Origin: Bordetella parapertussis
Lineage (GTDB): Bacteria > Pseudomonadota > Gammaproteobacteria > Burkholderiales > SG8-39
Assembly: GCA_945861875.1 (NCBI GenBank)
Contig: CAMAWC010000028.1
Span: 1 to 41,561, forward strand
Length of the DNA: 41,561 nucleotides
Direction of reading: 5' to 3'
Under the pieces are notes generated by a model that was not told the DNA's origin, did not search any database, and was given only the letters and a program-made list of their open reading frames with translations. The position numbers and the translations under genes are program-made. Shown in pieces: positions 25,910 through 38,752 of this stretch (the stretch's first letter is position 1; each line of letters starts with the position of its first letter).

Positions 25910-26488
25910 ATGAAACACGTTCCTGGCTTTGCCGCACTTGCGACACTGGCCGCATCCCTCGCCACTGCAACACAGGCCGCGCCGGTGTCCTACACCCTCG
26001 ACCCGGACCACACGCTGCCGCGCCTCGAGATCAACCACAACGGTTTTTCCAATTACATCGCGACGTTCACCAAGTCGGCCGGCAAGGCGATGCTCGACAA
26101 CGCGGCCAGGAACGGCAGCGTGGAAGTGACCATCCAAACCGCGTCGTTTCTCACCGGCCACGCCTTCATGGAAGGTTTCGTGAAAGGCAAGGAGTTCTTC
26201 AACGTCGAGCAGTTCCCGACGATGGTCTACAAGAGCAGCCGCTTCCTCTACCAGGGTGACGCGCCGTCCGTGGTCGAGGGCGAACTGACCCTGCTCGGCG
26301 TCACCAAGCCGGTCACGCTCACCTTCACCAATTTCGCCTGCGGCCAGCATCCGCGTTCCAAAAAGGACCAGTGCGGCGGCAATCTCACCGGCCAGCTCAA
26401 GCGATCGGACTTCGGCATGAAGGCCTTCCTGCCGGTGATCGGCGACGACGTCAAGTTGTTGATACAGGTCGAGGCGTTCAAGGACTGA
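25910..26488 (+). CDS. YceI-family periplasmic lipid-binding protein (2)
   Basis: A 192-residue YceI protein with a signal peptide (cleavage near TQAA-PV) and a barrel starting YTLDPDHTLPRLEINHNG. FFNVEQFPTMVYKS, LTLLGVTKPVTLTF, CGQHP and KRSDFGMKAFLPVIGDDV are the conserved YceI blocks. A GGAGG site precedes the ATG. It lies 21 bp after the first YceI gene in the b561 operon. It is closest in pattern to the third YceI protein at 38148, which shares the TLDPxHT and KRSDFGMK blocks, so those two are probably recent paralogues. Confidence 0.93.
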   Translation: MKHVPGFAALATLAASLATATQAAPVSYTLDPDHTLPRLEINHNGFSNYIATFTKSAGKAMLDNAARNGSVEVTIQTASFLTGHAFMEGFVKGKEFFNVEQFPTMVYKSSRFLYQGDAPSVVEGELTLLGVTKPVTLTFTNFACGQHPRSKKDQCGGNLTGQLKRSDFGMKAFLPVIGDDVKLLIQVEAFKD

Positions 26489-26499
26489 AATCAGGGGCT

Positions 26500-26544
26500 G
26501 ATTCGGCTGACAACACGCCCGCAGGGCTTGTTGTCAGCCGAATC
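26500..26544. repeat. dispersed hairpin repeat (copy 2), perfect 16-bp outer stem
   Basis: GATTCGGCTGACAACA (26500-26515) pairs perfectly with TGTTGTCAGCCGAATC (26529-26544), and GCCC/GGGC pair inside. Positions 26506-26533 are identical to 1955-1982. It lies between convergent YceI and terC-like genes. No T-run follows either arm, so an intrinsic terminator is doubtful; it could act as a REP-like element or mRNA 3'-end stabiliser. Confidence 0.7.
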
Positions 26545-26560
26545 GCGAAACCCAAGGCGG

Positions 26561-27313
26561 CTATTCCCGGCTTTTTTCCAGCGGTTTGCGCAACTGCAGC
26601 GGCGCGGAACGGCGTGCACGCATGCGGATGTTGAGCATTTCCACCGCCACCGAAAAGGCCATGGCGAAGTAGATGTAGCCCTTGGGCAGGTGCACACCCA
26701 GGCCCTCGCCGATAAGCGCCACGCCGACCAGGATCAGGAAGGACAAGGCCAGCATCTTGATGGTCGGATGGCGGTCGACAAATTCGCCGATGGCGCGCGC
26801 GGCGAACATCATCACCCCCACGGCAATGACAATCGCCGTGATCATGACCTCGACCTGGCTGACCATGCCGACCGCGGTAATGACCGAGTCGAGCGAAAAA
26901 ACGATGTCGATCACGGCGATCTGCACCAGCACGCCGCCAAAGGTCGCGGCGCCCGCAGCAACGCCGCCTTGCTCCACTTCACCCTCAAGGCTGTTGTGGA
27001 TTTCGTGGACGCTTTTCCACAGCAGGAACAGGCCGCCTCCGAGCAGGATGATGTCGCGGCCGGAAATGACCTGCGACAGCACGCTGAACAACGGCTCGGT
27101 CAGCGTCATGATCCAGGCGAGTGACAACAACAAGGCAATGCGCGAGCCCATCGCCAGCGCGAGGCCGATGCGCCGCGCGCGGTCGCGCTGCTCAGGCGGC
27201 AAGCGCCCCACGAGTATGGAGATGAAGATGATGTTGTCCACGCCGAGCACGATCTCGAGCAGCGTGAGGGTGGCGAGGGCGATCCAAGCCTGGGGATCAG
27301 CGAGCCATTCCAT
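26561..27313 (-). CDS. TerC-family integral membrane protein
   Basis: A 250-residue inner-membrane protein with about seven hydrophobic segments. The TerC signatures LEIVLGVDNIIFISIL and, in the second half, IDIVFSLDSVITAVGM carry the conserved aspartates linked to metal-ion export. TerC-like proteins are linked to manganese export or metal loading of secreted proteins; the role here is inferred. The ATG at 27313 has GGAGA upstream; a longer in-frame start at 27367 gives an atypical leader and is rejected. Convergent with the YceI genes and next to tRNA-Leu. Confidence 0.88.
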   Translation of the reverse strand: MEWLADPQAWIALATLTLLEIVLGVDNIIFISILVGRLPPEQRDRARRIGLALAMGSRIALLLSLAWIMTLTEPLFSVLSQVISGRDIILLGGGLFLLWKSVHEIHNSLEGEVEQGGVAAGAATFGGVLVQIAVIDIVFSLDSVITAVGMVSQVEVMITAIVIAVGVMMFAARAIGEFVDRHPTIKMLALSFLILVGVALIGEGLGVHLPKGYIYFAMAFSVAVEMLNIRMRARRSAPLQLRKPLEKSRE

Positions 27314-27398
27314 GGCGGTCTCCAGTACGGCGATTGGGAAGGGTGCCCCGCCAATGTGGGCAGGCAAGGTGAAACTTAGTCCTTAGATTCGCCTGTCT

Positions 27399-27485
27399 TG
27401 GTGCCGGGAGGGGGACTTGAACCCCCACACCGTTTAAGGTACCGGATTTTGAGTCCGGCGCGTCTACCAGTTCCACCATCCCGGC
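27399..27485 (-). tRNA. tRNA-Leu (CAA)
   Basis: An 87-nt cloverleaf on the minus strand with an encoded CCA end. The acceptor stem GCCGGGA pairs with TCCCGGC. The anticodon stem CCGGA/TCCGG encloses CTCAAAA, anticodon CAA. A long variable arm (ACCTTAAACGGTGT) marks class II tRNA. The T arm is GGGGGTTCAAGTCCCCC. Confidence 0.97.
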
Positions 27486-27506
27486 CGAGGAAAAGCGAGG
27501 ACGCAT

Positions 27507-27512
27507 TATACT
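27507..27512 (+). promoter_or_regulatory. -10 element of queA promoter
   Basis: TATACT ends 9 nt before the queA ATG at 27522, so the transcript would start only a few bases before the ATG. No clear -35 hexamer; the upstream sequence is the tRNA-Leu 5' flank (divergent). Same geometry as trhO. Confidence 0.45.
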
Positions 27513-27521
27513 TGCGCCCCC

Positions 27522-29805
<2,284 letters not shown>

Positions 29806-29828
29806 GCCCCAGCGCAGCCGGGGATAGC

Positions 29829-29837
29829 TGGTATAAT
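29829..29837 (+). promoter_or_regulatory. extended -10 promoter of yajC-secD-secF
   Basis: TG, one base, TATAAT (29832-29837). The leader of about 30 nt carries TGGAG before the GTG start of yajC. No consensus -35 is needed with an extended -10. Confidence 0.65.
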
Positions 29838-29873
29838 CGCCTGTTTATTTAGAAGCTTTTTGGAGAATTAACC

Positions 29874-30197
29874 GTGCTCATATCCTCTGCCCATGCTCAG
29901 GCTGCCGCTGCCGGCGGCGAATCAGGCTTTCTTGGCCTCCTGCCCATCGTATTGATGTTTGTGTTGCTCTACTTCATGCTGATCCGCCCGCAAATGAAGC
30001 GCGCCAAGGAGTTGAAGGCGATGACCGAGGCGCTGCAAAAGGGCGATGAAGTCATCACCGCCGGCGGCCTGCTGGGCAAGATCACCAAGACCGGCGACGC
30101 CTACATCACCCTCGAAATCGCCGCGGGCACCGAAATCAGCCTGCAAAAGTCCGCCGTACAGACCCTGCTGCCCAAGGGCACCATTAAATCCATCTAG
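29874..30197 (+). CDS. yajC: preprotein translocase subunit YajC
   Basis: A 107-residue inner-membrane protein of the SecDF-YajC holotranslocon. One transmembrane segment (about 20-40, GLLPIVLMFVLLYFMLIRPQ) is followed by the conserved KRAKELKAM, GDEVITAGGLLGKI and cytoplasmic barrel. The start is GTG with TGGAG about 8 nt upstream. First gene of a yajC-secD-secF operon. Confidence 0.97.
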   Translation: MLISSAHAQAAAAGGESGFLGLLPIVLMFVLLYFMLIRPQMKRAKELKAMTEALQKGDEVITAGGLLGKITKTGDAYITLEIAAGTEISLQKSAVQTLLPKGTIKSI

Positions 30198-30288
30198 TGA
30201 ATGGTAAAAGGCAAATGGTGAATCGTCCGGCTGCGCCGGAACCGCTTTCACAATTTTCCATTCCCCATTCCCCATTCCCTGAGTTCCC
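30198..30288. repeat. inverted purine/pyrimidine array, yajC-secD spacer
   Basis: Left: GTGAATGGTAAAAGG and AATGGTGAA. Right: TTTCACAATTTTCCATTCC and further CCATTCC copies (about 30246-30280). The halves are imperfect inverses, as in the tgt-yajC and secD-secF spacers, but with GGAAT/ATTCC motifs mixed in. Confidence 0.55.
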
Positions 30289-32148
30289 ATGAACCGATAT
30301 CCCATCTGGGTCTATGTCACCGTTGCCACCGCGCTGGTGCTCGGACTGCTCTATACCCTGCCGAATTTTTTCGGCGAGTCTCCGGCGGTGCAGGTGTCAT
30401 CGGCGCGCGCCACCATCAAGGTGGACAGCGCGGTTCTGGACCGCGTCGAAGAGACGCTGAAAAAATCCGCTATCCCCTATAGCGGCATTTTCCTCGACAC
30501 CTCGGGCGTCAAGGTGCGGCTCGCCGACACCGACACCCAGTTGAAGGCCAAGGACGCGCTGGTACAGGCGATGAATCCGGATGCGAGCAACCCCTCGTAT
30601 ACGGTGGCGCTCAACCTGCTCTCTGCCTCGCCCGCCTGGCTGACCGGCATACACGCCCTGCCGATGTACCTCGGGCTGGACCTGCGCGGCGGCGTGCATT
30701 TCCTGTTGCAGGTGGACATGAAGGCGGCGCTGACAAAGCGCCTGGAAAGCCTCGCCGGCGACATCCGTACGCAGTTGCGCGACAAGACCATAAGGCACAC
30801 CGGCATCAGCCGCGAGGGCCAAGTGGTCACGGTGCGTTTTCGCGACGTCGAAACGCGCGCCAAGGCGCGCAAGCTGATCGAAGACCAGTTGCCCGACCTG
30901 CTCATCAGCGAAACCCAGTCCGACAGCGAGTTCCGCCTCACCGCGGTGATCAGGCCAGAGGCGCAAAAACGCACCCAGGAACTGGCGATCAAGCAAAACA
31001 TCACCACCCTGCACAACCGCATCAACGAGCTGGGCGTGGCCGAGCCGGTGATCCAGCAGCAGGGCGCCGACCGCGTCGTCGTGCAGCTGCCCGGCGTGCA
31101 GGACACCGCAAAGGCAAAGGAAATCCTCGGTCGCACCGCGACCCTTGAGATCCGCATGGTCGACGAGGACAACATGAACCCGACCGCCCTCGCCGCGGCG
31201 GCGCAGGGACAAATCCCGTTCGGCGATGAATACTATGTCGAACGCGGCGGCTCGCCGATATTGGTGAAAAAACAGGTGGTGCTCACCGGCGACCGGCTGA
31301 CCGACGCGCAGCCTGGGTTCGACAACCAGACCCAGGAAGCGGCGGTGCACCTCACGCTCGATGCCACCGGCGCGCGCATATTCAAGGAAGTCACGCGCGA
31401 AAGTATCGGCAAGCGCATGGCCATCCTGCTCATCGAAAAAGGCCGCGGCGAGGTGGTCACGGCACCGGTCATCCGTTCCGAAATCGGCGGCGGGCGCGTG
31501 CAAATCACCGGCCGCATGAGCACGACCGAAGCCAACGACACCGCGCTGCTGCTGCGCGCCGGCTCGCTCGCCGCGCCGATGGAAATCATCGAGGAGCGCA
31601 CTGTCGGCCCCAGCCTTGGCGCGGAGAACATCAAGAAGGGCTTTGACTCGACGCTCTACGGCTTTGCCGCACTGTCGCTTTTTATCGTCGTCTATTACGC
31701 CCTGTTCGGCCTTTTCTCGGCCCTGGCGCTGTGCGCCAACGTGCTGATGCTGATCGCCCTCTTGTCGCTGCTGCAGGCGACGCTGACCCTGCCGGGTATC
31801 GCCGCCATCGCGCTGACCCTGGGTATGGCCATTGACGCCAACGTGCTGATCAACGAGCGCATCCGCGAGGAGCTGAGGAACGGCGCGACGCCGCAGGCGG
31901 CCATCCATGCCGGATACGAACGCGCCTTTGGCACCATCCTGGATTCCAACGTGACGACCATGATCGCCGGCCTGGCGCTGCTGATATTCGGCTCCGGCCC
32001 GGTGCGCGGGTTTGCCGTGGTGCACTGCCTGGGCATTCTCACCTCGATCTTTTCGTCGGTGGTGATTTCGCGGGCGCTGGTCAACCTGGCTTACGGTTCG
32101 CGCCGCAAGATCGACACGCTGGCGATCGGCAATACGTCGTGGAAATAA
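30289..32148 (+). CDS. secD: protein translocase subunit SecD
   Basis: A 619-residue RND-type subunit that uses the proton gradient to help complete secretion. There is an N-terminal helix, the LGLDLRGGVHFLLQVD motif, the periplasmic P1 domain, and six C-terminal helices (about 455-610) with the TMAIDANVLINERIRE-type motif (GMAIDANVLINERIREE). About the same length as E. coli SecD (615). Next to yajC and secF as is standard. Confidence 0.97.
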   Translation: MNRYPIWVYVTVATALVLGLLYTLPNFFGESPAVQVSSARATIKVDSAVLDRVEETLKKSAIPYSGIFLDTSGVKVRLADTDTQLKAKDALVQAMNPDASNPSYTVALNLLSASPAWLTGIHALPMYLGLDLRGGVHFLLQVDMKAALTKRLESLAGDIRTQLRDKTIRHTGISREGQVVTVRFRDVETRAKARKLIEDQLPDLLISETQSDSEFRLTAVIRPEAQKRTQELAIKQNITTLHNRINELGVAEPVIQQQGADRVVVQLPGVQDTAKAKEILGRTATLEIRMVDEDNMNPTALAAAAQGQIPFGDEYYVERGGSPILVKKQVVLTGDRLTDAQPGFDNQTQEAAVHLTLDATGARIFKEVTRESIGKRMAILLIEKGRGEVVTAPVIRSEIGGGRVQITGRMSTTEANDTALLLRAGSLAAPMEIIEERTVGPSLGAENIKKGFDSTLYGFAALSLFIVVYYALFGLFSALALCANVLMLIALLSLLQATLTLPGIAAIALTLGMAIDANVLINERIREELRNGATPQAAIHAGYERAFGTILDSNVTTMIAGLALLIFGSGPVRGFAVVHCLGILTSIFSSVVISRALVNLAYGSRRKIDTLAIGNTSWK

Positions 32149-32157
32149 CCAAACACA

Positions 32158-32242
32158 AGTGAAGGAGTGAATGAGTGAAAAAGTGAAATAAGCAAAGGCG
32201 CCGGGGCTGGACCTCTTCACCTTTCACCTTTCACTTTTCACC
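32158..32242. repeat. inverted purine/pyrimidine array, secD-secF spacer
   Basis: AGTGAAGGAGTGAATGAGTG and AAAAAGTGA on the left; CTTCACCTTTCACCTTTCAC and TTTTCACC on the right, around a GC-rich loop (GGCGCCGGGGC). Same design as the tgt-yajC spacer. Confidence 0.65.
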
Positions 32243-32253
32243 ATCTAAAAGCC

Positions 32254-33207
32254 ATGGAATTCTTCAAGATCCGCAAAGACATCCCCTTCATGCGCCATGC
32301 GCTGGTGTTCAACGTTATTTCGTTGCTCACCTTTTTCGCCGCATGTGCCTTTCTTGCCACCAAGGGGCTGAACCTGTCGATCGAGTTCACCGGCGGCGTG
32401 GTGATCGAGGCGCGCTACGACGAGGCGCCCGACCTGGAAAAGATCCGCGGCGCATTGCTCAAATCGGGCGTCACCGAACCGCATGTACAAAAATTCGGCA
32501 GCTCGCGCGACGTGATGGTCCGCCTCGCGCTCAAGGACGCCGCCGCGCCTTCCATCAGCTCGGAGGGCAAGCTCGATTCGGCCAAGTTCGCAAAAGAGGT
32601 TCTCGCGGGCGCCGGCCCGAACGCGCAAATCGTCCGCGTCGAATTCGTCGGCCCGCAGGTCGGGCGCGAACTGGCGGAAAACGGCGCCCTCGCGCTGCTC
32701 ATCACCTGCCTGGGCATCGTGCTCTACCTGGCGTTGCGCTTCGAGTGGAAGTTCGGTGTCGCGGCGATCATCGCCAACCTGCACGATGTGGTCATCATTC
32801 TCGGATTTTTTGCGCTGTTCCAGTGGGAGTTTTCCCTGCCGGTGCTCGCCGCCGTGCTCGCGGTGCTCGGCTACTCGGTCAACGAATCGGTGGTCATCGC
32901 CGACCGGATCCGTGAAAACTTCCGTAAAATGCGCAAGGCGTCGGTGGAGCATGTGATTGACAATGCCATCACCAGCACCATGTCGCGCACCATCATCACC
33001 CACGGCAGCACGCAAATGATGGTCACTTCGATGCTCATTTTCGGCGGTCCGGCACTGCATTATTTCGCCCTTGCCCTGACCATCGGCATCCTGTTCGGCA
33101 TCTACTCCTCGGTGCTGGTCATGGCGCCGCTGGTACGCTGGTTCGGCGTGACACGCGAAGACCTGGTCAAGCCGATCCAGGCGAAGAAAGATGAAGCCGT
33201 AGTGTAA
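32254..33207 (+). CDS. secF: protein translocase subunit SecF
   Basis: A 317-residue partner of SecD. FKIRKDIPFM at the N-terminus, GLNLSIEFTGGVVIE, VGRELAENGALALL, LGYSVNESVVIADRIRENF and the SRTIITHGST motif fit SecF. Six hydrophobic segments. The start lies just after the inverted array. Co-directional with secD. Confidence 0.97.
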   Translation: MEFFKIRKDIPFMRHALVFNVISLLTFFAACAFLATKGLNLSIEFTGGVVIEARYDEAPDLEKIRGALLKSGVTEPHVQKFGSSRDVMVRLALKDAAAPSISSEGKLDSAKFAKEVLAGAGPNAQIVRVEFVGPQVGRELAENGALALLITCLGIVLYLALRFEWKFGVAAIIANLHDVVIILGFFALFQWEFSLPVLAAVLAVLGYSVNESVVIADRIRENFRKMRKASVEHVIDNAITSTMSRTIITHGSTQMMVTSMLIFGGPALHYFALALTIGILFGIYSSVLVMAPLVRWFGVTREDLVKPIQAKKDEAVV

Positions 33208-33228
33208 GTGTGGACGTCCTTCACAGGA

Positions 33229-33265
33229 CATGGAATAGGAAGTGGAATAGGTCGTGGAATAAATC
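33229..33265. repeat. short degenerate tandem repeat after secF
   Basis: Three imperfect copies of TGGAATAGG or TGGAATAAA (about 11-13 bp apart). Just before them GTCC-ttcaca-GGAC forms a small hairpin. The rest of the 142-bp spacer shows no clear promoter; a strong AGGAG site precedes the next gene. Confidence 0.45.
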
Positions 33266-33349
33266 GGACATCATGGCTGTTATCGTAGTTGTGCGGGAAA
33301 CGCGCCGCCGCAAGAGCAGCCTCAGTTAATCAACTTTTAGGAGAAGTTT

Positions 33350-33808
33350 ATGAATAAAAAGATGTTTTTTGCAGGCCTCGCGTTCACGCTGGGCAGCGTG
33401 GTCACCGCCAACGCCTTCGCGCAAGCCAAACCAGACGTATTGGTGAAGCAGCGCCAGGCCGGCATGACGTTGATCGCCAAGTATTTTGGCCCCCTCGGTG
33501 GCATGGCCGCCGGCCGGGTGCCGTTCAACGCCGCCGTAGCCGCGCGCAACGCCGGTTACCTCGAAGTGTTGAGCAAGCTGCCATGGGACGGCTTCGACGC
33601 GAGCACTTCAGGAGAGAAAAGCGCCGCCCTGCCGGCCGTTTTCTCCGATGCGGGCAAGTTCAAGGAAGCCGGCGACAATTTCCAGGCTGCAGTCGACAAG
33701 TTGGCCGCTGCGGCAAAAGGCGGCAACGAGGCGGACATCAAGGCTGCTGCCGGCGCCGTCGGCAAGACCTGCGGTGGTTGCCACGAGAACTTCCGCGCCA
33801 AGTCCTAA
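33350..33808 (+). CDS. cytochrome c' (class II c-type cytochrome)
   Basis: A 152-residue secreted haem protein. A signal peptide (MNKKMFFAGLAFTLGSVVTA, cleavage near AFAQ) is followed by a four-helix region and the C-terminal haem-binding CGGCH (141-145), the arrangement of class II cytochromes c'. These bind NO or CO at a five-coordinate haem, or transfer electrons. The start has TTTAGGAGAAG upstream. A terminator follows. Confidence 0.94.
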   Translation: MNKKMFFAGLAFTLGSVVTANAFAQAKPDVLVKQRQAGMTLIAKYFGPLGGMAAGRVPFNAAVAARNAGYLEVLSKLPWDGFDASTSGEKSAALPAVFSDAGKFKEAGDNFQAAVDKLAAAAKGGNEADIKAAAGAVGKTCGGCHENFRAKS

Positions 33809-33828
33809 AGCGTTCAAGCAGGTCAATG

Positions 33829-33858
33829 ACAGCCCCGCTACGGCGGGGCTGTTCATTT
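33829..33858 (+). terminator. intrinsic terminator after cytochrome c'
   Basis: CAGCCCCGC-tacg-GCGGGGCTG stem followed by a short T-rich run (TTCATTT). Confidence 0.75.
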
Positions 33859-33893
33859 GTGGGCGCCGAATTTATACGCGCCGAATTGCATCT

Positions 33894-33902
33894 TGCTAGA
33901 AT
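33894..33902 (+). promoter_or_regulatory. extended -10 promoter of di-haem cytochrome c gene
   Basis: TG, one base, TAGAAT (33897-33902). The transcript would begin near 33909, with GGTGA before the ATG at 33921. Confidence 0.5.
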
Positions 33903-33920
33903 TGCCGCTCACGCCACCAG

Positions 33921-34877
33921 GTGACCGAACCCATGCAGCCCATCCCCAAGCACACACGCATAGTTGAACTGACGCGCACGGCCGTACTGGCAGCCGCAAT
34001 CGTCTTGATTTCCAGTCATGCGCTTGCCCAGGCCCAGGCGCCTTCCAAGCCCGCCGCAGCAACGGCGGCGGCAACGCCCGCCGTGGCGCCGGAAGTGGCC
34101 CGCGGCGAGTACCTGATCAAAGCCGGGGGATGCCTTGGCTGCCACACCGCCGAGAAAAAGGACGCCGCGCCCTTCGCCGGCGGACGCGCACTGAAAACCC
34201 CCTTTGGCACTTTTTACGGCCCCAACATCACCCCCCACCCGACCGCCGGGATCGGCGGCTGGACCGAGGCACAATTCGTCCGCGCCATGCGCCACGGCGA
34301 GCGCCCCGACGGCGCCAATTATTTCCCCGCTTTCCCCTATCCTTCGTTCACCAAAATCAAGGACGCCGACCTGCGCGACCTGTGGGCCTATTTGCGCTCG
34401 CTGCCGCCCAGCACCCAGGCCAGCCAGGCGCATGAACTGAAGTTCCCCTTCGGTTTTCGCTTTCCGGTGACCGTCTGGAAATGGCTGTTCTTCACTCCGG
34501 GCGTATTTGCCGACAATGCCCAGGCAAGCGCTGTGGTCAACCGCGGCGCCTACCTGGTGCAGGCGCTGGGCCATTGCGGCGAATGCCATACCCCGCGCAA
34601 TTTCATGGGCGGCCCCAACAAGGATCGCTTTCTTGCCGGCGGCAAGGGGCCGGAGGGCAAGAACGTCGCCAACCTCACGCCGACAGGCCTGAAAAAGTGG
34701 AATAACAAGGACTTGCAGGAGTTCCTGCTCTCCGGTCTCGCGCCGGACGGCGATGTGACCGCCGAGGCCATGGGCGAGGTGGTTACCAACACCACCAGCA
34801 AACTGACGCCGCCCGACCTTGCCGCGCTGATCGCCTACCTGCGCACGCTGGCACCGCTGCCAAACGAAGCAAAATAA
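33921..34877 (+). CDS. di-haem c-type cytochrome
   Basis: A 318-residue periplasmic protein. A signal anchor or signal peptide (about 20-37, cleavage near ALAQ) is followed by an Ala/Pro-rich linker. Two haem-binding motifs are visible, CLGCH (71-75) and CGECH (219-223). Conserved text such as TPFGTFYGPNITPHPTAGIG and WTEAQFVRAMRHG is typical of the cytochrome c subunits that serve membrane-bound alcohol/aldehyde dehydrogenases and related dehydrogenases. No such dehydrogenase is adjacent, so the electron donor is unknown. An alternative ATG lies at 33933. Confidence 0.9.
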   Translation: MTEPMQPIPKHTRIVELTRTAVLAAAIVLISSHALAQAQAPSKPAAATAAATPAVAPEVARGEYLIKAGGCLGCHTAEKKDAAPFAGGRALKTPFGTFYGPNITPHPTAGIGGWTEAQFVRAMRHGERPDGANYFPAFPYPSFTKIKDADLRDLWAYLRSLPPSTQASQAHELKFPFGFRFPVTVWKWLFFTPGVFADNAQASAVVNRGAYLVQALGHCGECHTPRNFMGGPNKDRFLAGGKGPEGKNVANLTPTGLKKWNNKDLQEFLLSGLAPDGDVTAEAMGEVVTNTTSKLTPPDLAALIAYLRTLAPLPNEAK

Positions 34878-34893
34878 ATCCATCGCCAGCCTA

Positions 34894-35026
34894 GGGGAAA
34901 CACTGAACAAGTCCGTCATTCCCGCGAAAGCGGGAATCCACCTTGACGTAAATTCTGGATTCGATGAGTCAAAATGGGTTCCCGCTTTCGCGGGAACGAC
35001 GAAATAAGGACTTGTTCAGTGTTTCC

Positions 35027-35027
<1 letters not shown>
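34894..35027. mobile_element. 134-bp MITE-like element with 20-bp perfect terminal inverted repeats
   Basis: GGGAAACACTGAACAAGTCC (34895-34914) and its exact inverse (35008-35027) bound the element. Inside, GTCATTCCCGCG...GCGGGAAT on the left and TTCCCGC...GCGGGAACGAC on the right extend the palindrome. No ORF. TA flanks it on both sides (34892-34893 and 35028-35029), as expected for IS630/Tc1-type insertion. The right end provides the last base of the purB stop codon (TAG). The inner ATTCCC...GGGAAT motif resembles the dRS3 repeat known in Neisseria. Confidence 0.8.
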
Positions 35028-37226
<2,199 letters not shown>

Positions 37227-37293
37227 TCGGGCTGTTCCGGCTGTTTGCCATTGATCGACACCCGGCCCGACGCGCCGCCACGCCACCGAACCC

Positions 37294-38115
37294 ATGAACG
37301 ATCTGCTCAATCATCCCGCCGTACAAGCCGCCGCCGCACCTTTCATTGCCGGACTGCTTACGGCGGCCCTGCTCTATCGCGCCCGCCTTGGCGGACTTGC
37401 CGTGGTGGCCGGCTTCGCCACCGCCGTGGCCCTGATCAGCGGCTTTAATTTCACGCCGCTCACGGCGACGCGCAAGATCGTCCTGCTCGGCCTGCTCGCA
37501 CCGCTGATTGGCATGATTGTCGACCTGGTCCTCAAGTCCAATCGCCGCAGTTACATCGTCCTGGCGGTGCTCGCGGCCCTTGCCGCGGTCTGGGTGTTCT
37601 GGTCGGTGCTGGTGCAAAAGGAACTTGCCGAGGCCATTCGCCTCGGCGCCATAGTCTCGGCCGCCACCGGCCTGATCGTCGCCCTCACCGTCAGCCTGGG
37701 CGGCAAGCCGGTGCGCGCGGCCTCTGCCGGCCTCGCCCTGGGACTTGGCTCGGGTATCTGCGCCGTGCTCGCCGCCTCCGCGCTTTACGGCCAGTACGGC
37801 GTCGCCGTCGGCGCGGCCTGCGGCGCGTTCCTGCTGCTGCAAATGATGCTCGGCCGCGGGCTTGCCGCCGGCGCGACCTTCACCCTCAGCGCGGCGCTGC
37901 TGACCGGGTTGTTCGGTGCGGCGGCCATGCTGCTCGCATCCATGCCCTGGTATGCGTTCGCGCTGCTGGTCCTCGTTCCGCTGGCCGCGCGCGTCCCGTT
38001 GCCTGAAAAAATGCCGGTGTGGCTGCAGTCCATCGTCATTTCAGTTTGTTCCATGCTGCCAGCGATGGCGGCGTTTTACCTGATCTGGACCGCCGCGCGC
38101 GGTAGTCCGGGTTGA
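37294..38115 (+). CDS. integral membrane protein of unknown function
   Basis: A 273-residue protein that is almost wholly hydrophobic, with about eight predicted membrane segments and small-residue-rich helices (for example AAVWVFWSVLV and FTLSAALLTGLFGAAAML). No recognised motif or charged catalytic cluster; I do not know the family. It lies 67 bp after the GST and 32 bp before the third YceI gene, so they may be one transcript, and it could be a partner of that YceI protein. Confidence 0.75.
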   Translation: MNDLLNHPAVQAAAAPFIAGLLTAALLYRARLGGLAVVAGFATAVALISGFNFTPLTATRKIVLLGLLAPLIGMIVDLVLKSNRRSYIVLAVLAALAAVWVFWSVLVQKELAEAIRLGAIVSAATGLIVALTVSLGGKPVRAASAGLALGLGSGICAVLAASALYGQYGVAVGAACGAFLLLQMMLGRGLAAGATFTLSAALLTGLFGAAAMLLASMPWYAFALLVLVPLAARVPLPEKMPVWLQSIVISVCSMLPAMAAFYLIWTAARGSPG

Positions 38116-38136
38116 TGCCTTTTTTCCAACGACCCT

Positions 38137-38142
38137 GAGGAG
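38137..38142 (+). promoter_or_regulatory. Shine-Dalgarno that fixes an ACG start
   Basis: GAGGAG stands 5 nt before ACG at 38148. An in-frame TGA at 38136-38138 overlaps it, so no start can lie further upstream in this frame. Confidence 0.7.
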
Positions 38143-38147
38143 TTTGC

Positions 38148-38735
38148 ACGTCCAAGTTCACCGTTGCCCTTGTTGCCCTCGCTCTGCCGCTCACCGCGGT
38201 GGCCGCACCCGAGTCCTATACCCTTGATCCCTACCACACTTACCCGAATTTCGAAGTCGACCACCTTGGTTACTCGAAAATGCGCGGTCGTTTTGACAAG
38301 AACGCCGGAAAATTCACCATCGACACCGCCGCCAAAACCGGCTCGCTCGATCTGACGGTACAGACCACTTCGATCAGCACCGGTGACAACGAAAAGGGCA
38401 GCCGTCCGCGCGCGCGCGACGAGCACCTGCGCTCGGCCGACTTTTTCAACGTCGCCGAATTCCCGACCATGACCTACAAGGCCGGCACCGTGAAATTCAA
38501 CGGCGACAACGTCACCAGCGTCGAAGGCAACTTGACCCTGCTGGGGGTAACCAAGCCGCTGACCCTGACGGTAGAGGGATGGAAGTGCGGCCCGCATCCA
38601 GTCAGCAAGCGCGCGATGTGCGGTGCCAATGCGCAAGGGGTTTTCAAACGCTCGGACTTCGGCATGAAATACGGCCTCCCCGCCGTGGGCGACGAGATCA
38701 AGCTGTGGATCGAGGTCGAAGGCTACAAGGACTGA
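38148..38735 (+). CDS. YceI-family periplasmic protein (3), apparent ACG start
   Basis: A YceI protein of 195 residues if read from ACG at 38148. From there the frame is (M)SKFTVALVALALPLTAVA then APESYTLDPYHT: a complete signal peptide and then the mature YceI barrel (FFNVAEFPTMTYKA, LTLLGVTKPLTL, KRSDFGMKYGLPAVGDEI). The only other possible starts, CTG at 38184 and GTG at 38199, would remove most of the signal peptide and have no ribosome-binding site. Either ACG is used, or ATG mutated to ACG, or the base is a sequencing error. Closest to the YceI protein at 25910. Confidence 0.85.
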   Translation, partial: TSKFTVALVALALPLTAVAAPESYTLDPYHTYPNFEVDHLGYSKMRGRFDKNAGKFTIDTAAKTGSLDLTVQTTSISTGDNEKGSRPRARDEHLRSADFFNVAEFPTMTYKAGTVKFNGDNVTSVEGNLTLLGVTKPLTLTVEGWKCGPHPVSKRAMCGANAQGVFKRSDFGMKYGLPAVGDEIKLWIEVEGYKD

Positions 38736-38752
38736 CCAGTCCGCAGCAAAAT

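Noticed and set aside
26500..26544. Classical intrinsic terminator
   Set aside because: The stem is strong, but no T-run follows on either strand; kept as a repeat.
30397..32220. 607-residue open frame antisense to secD
   Set aside because: Shadow of secD; no ribosome-binding site, domain or neighbour support.
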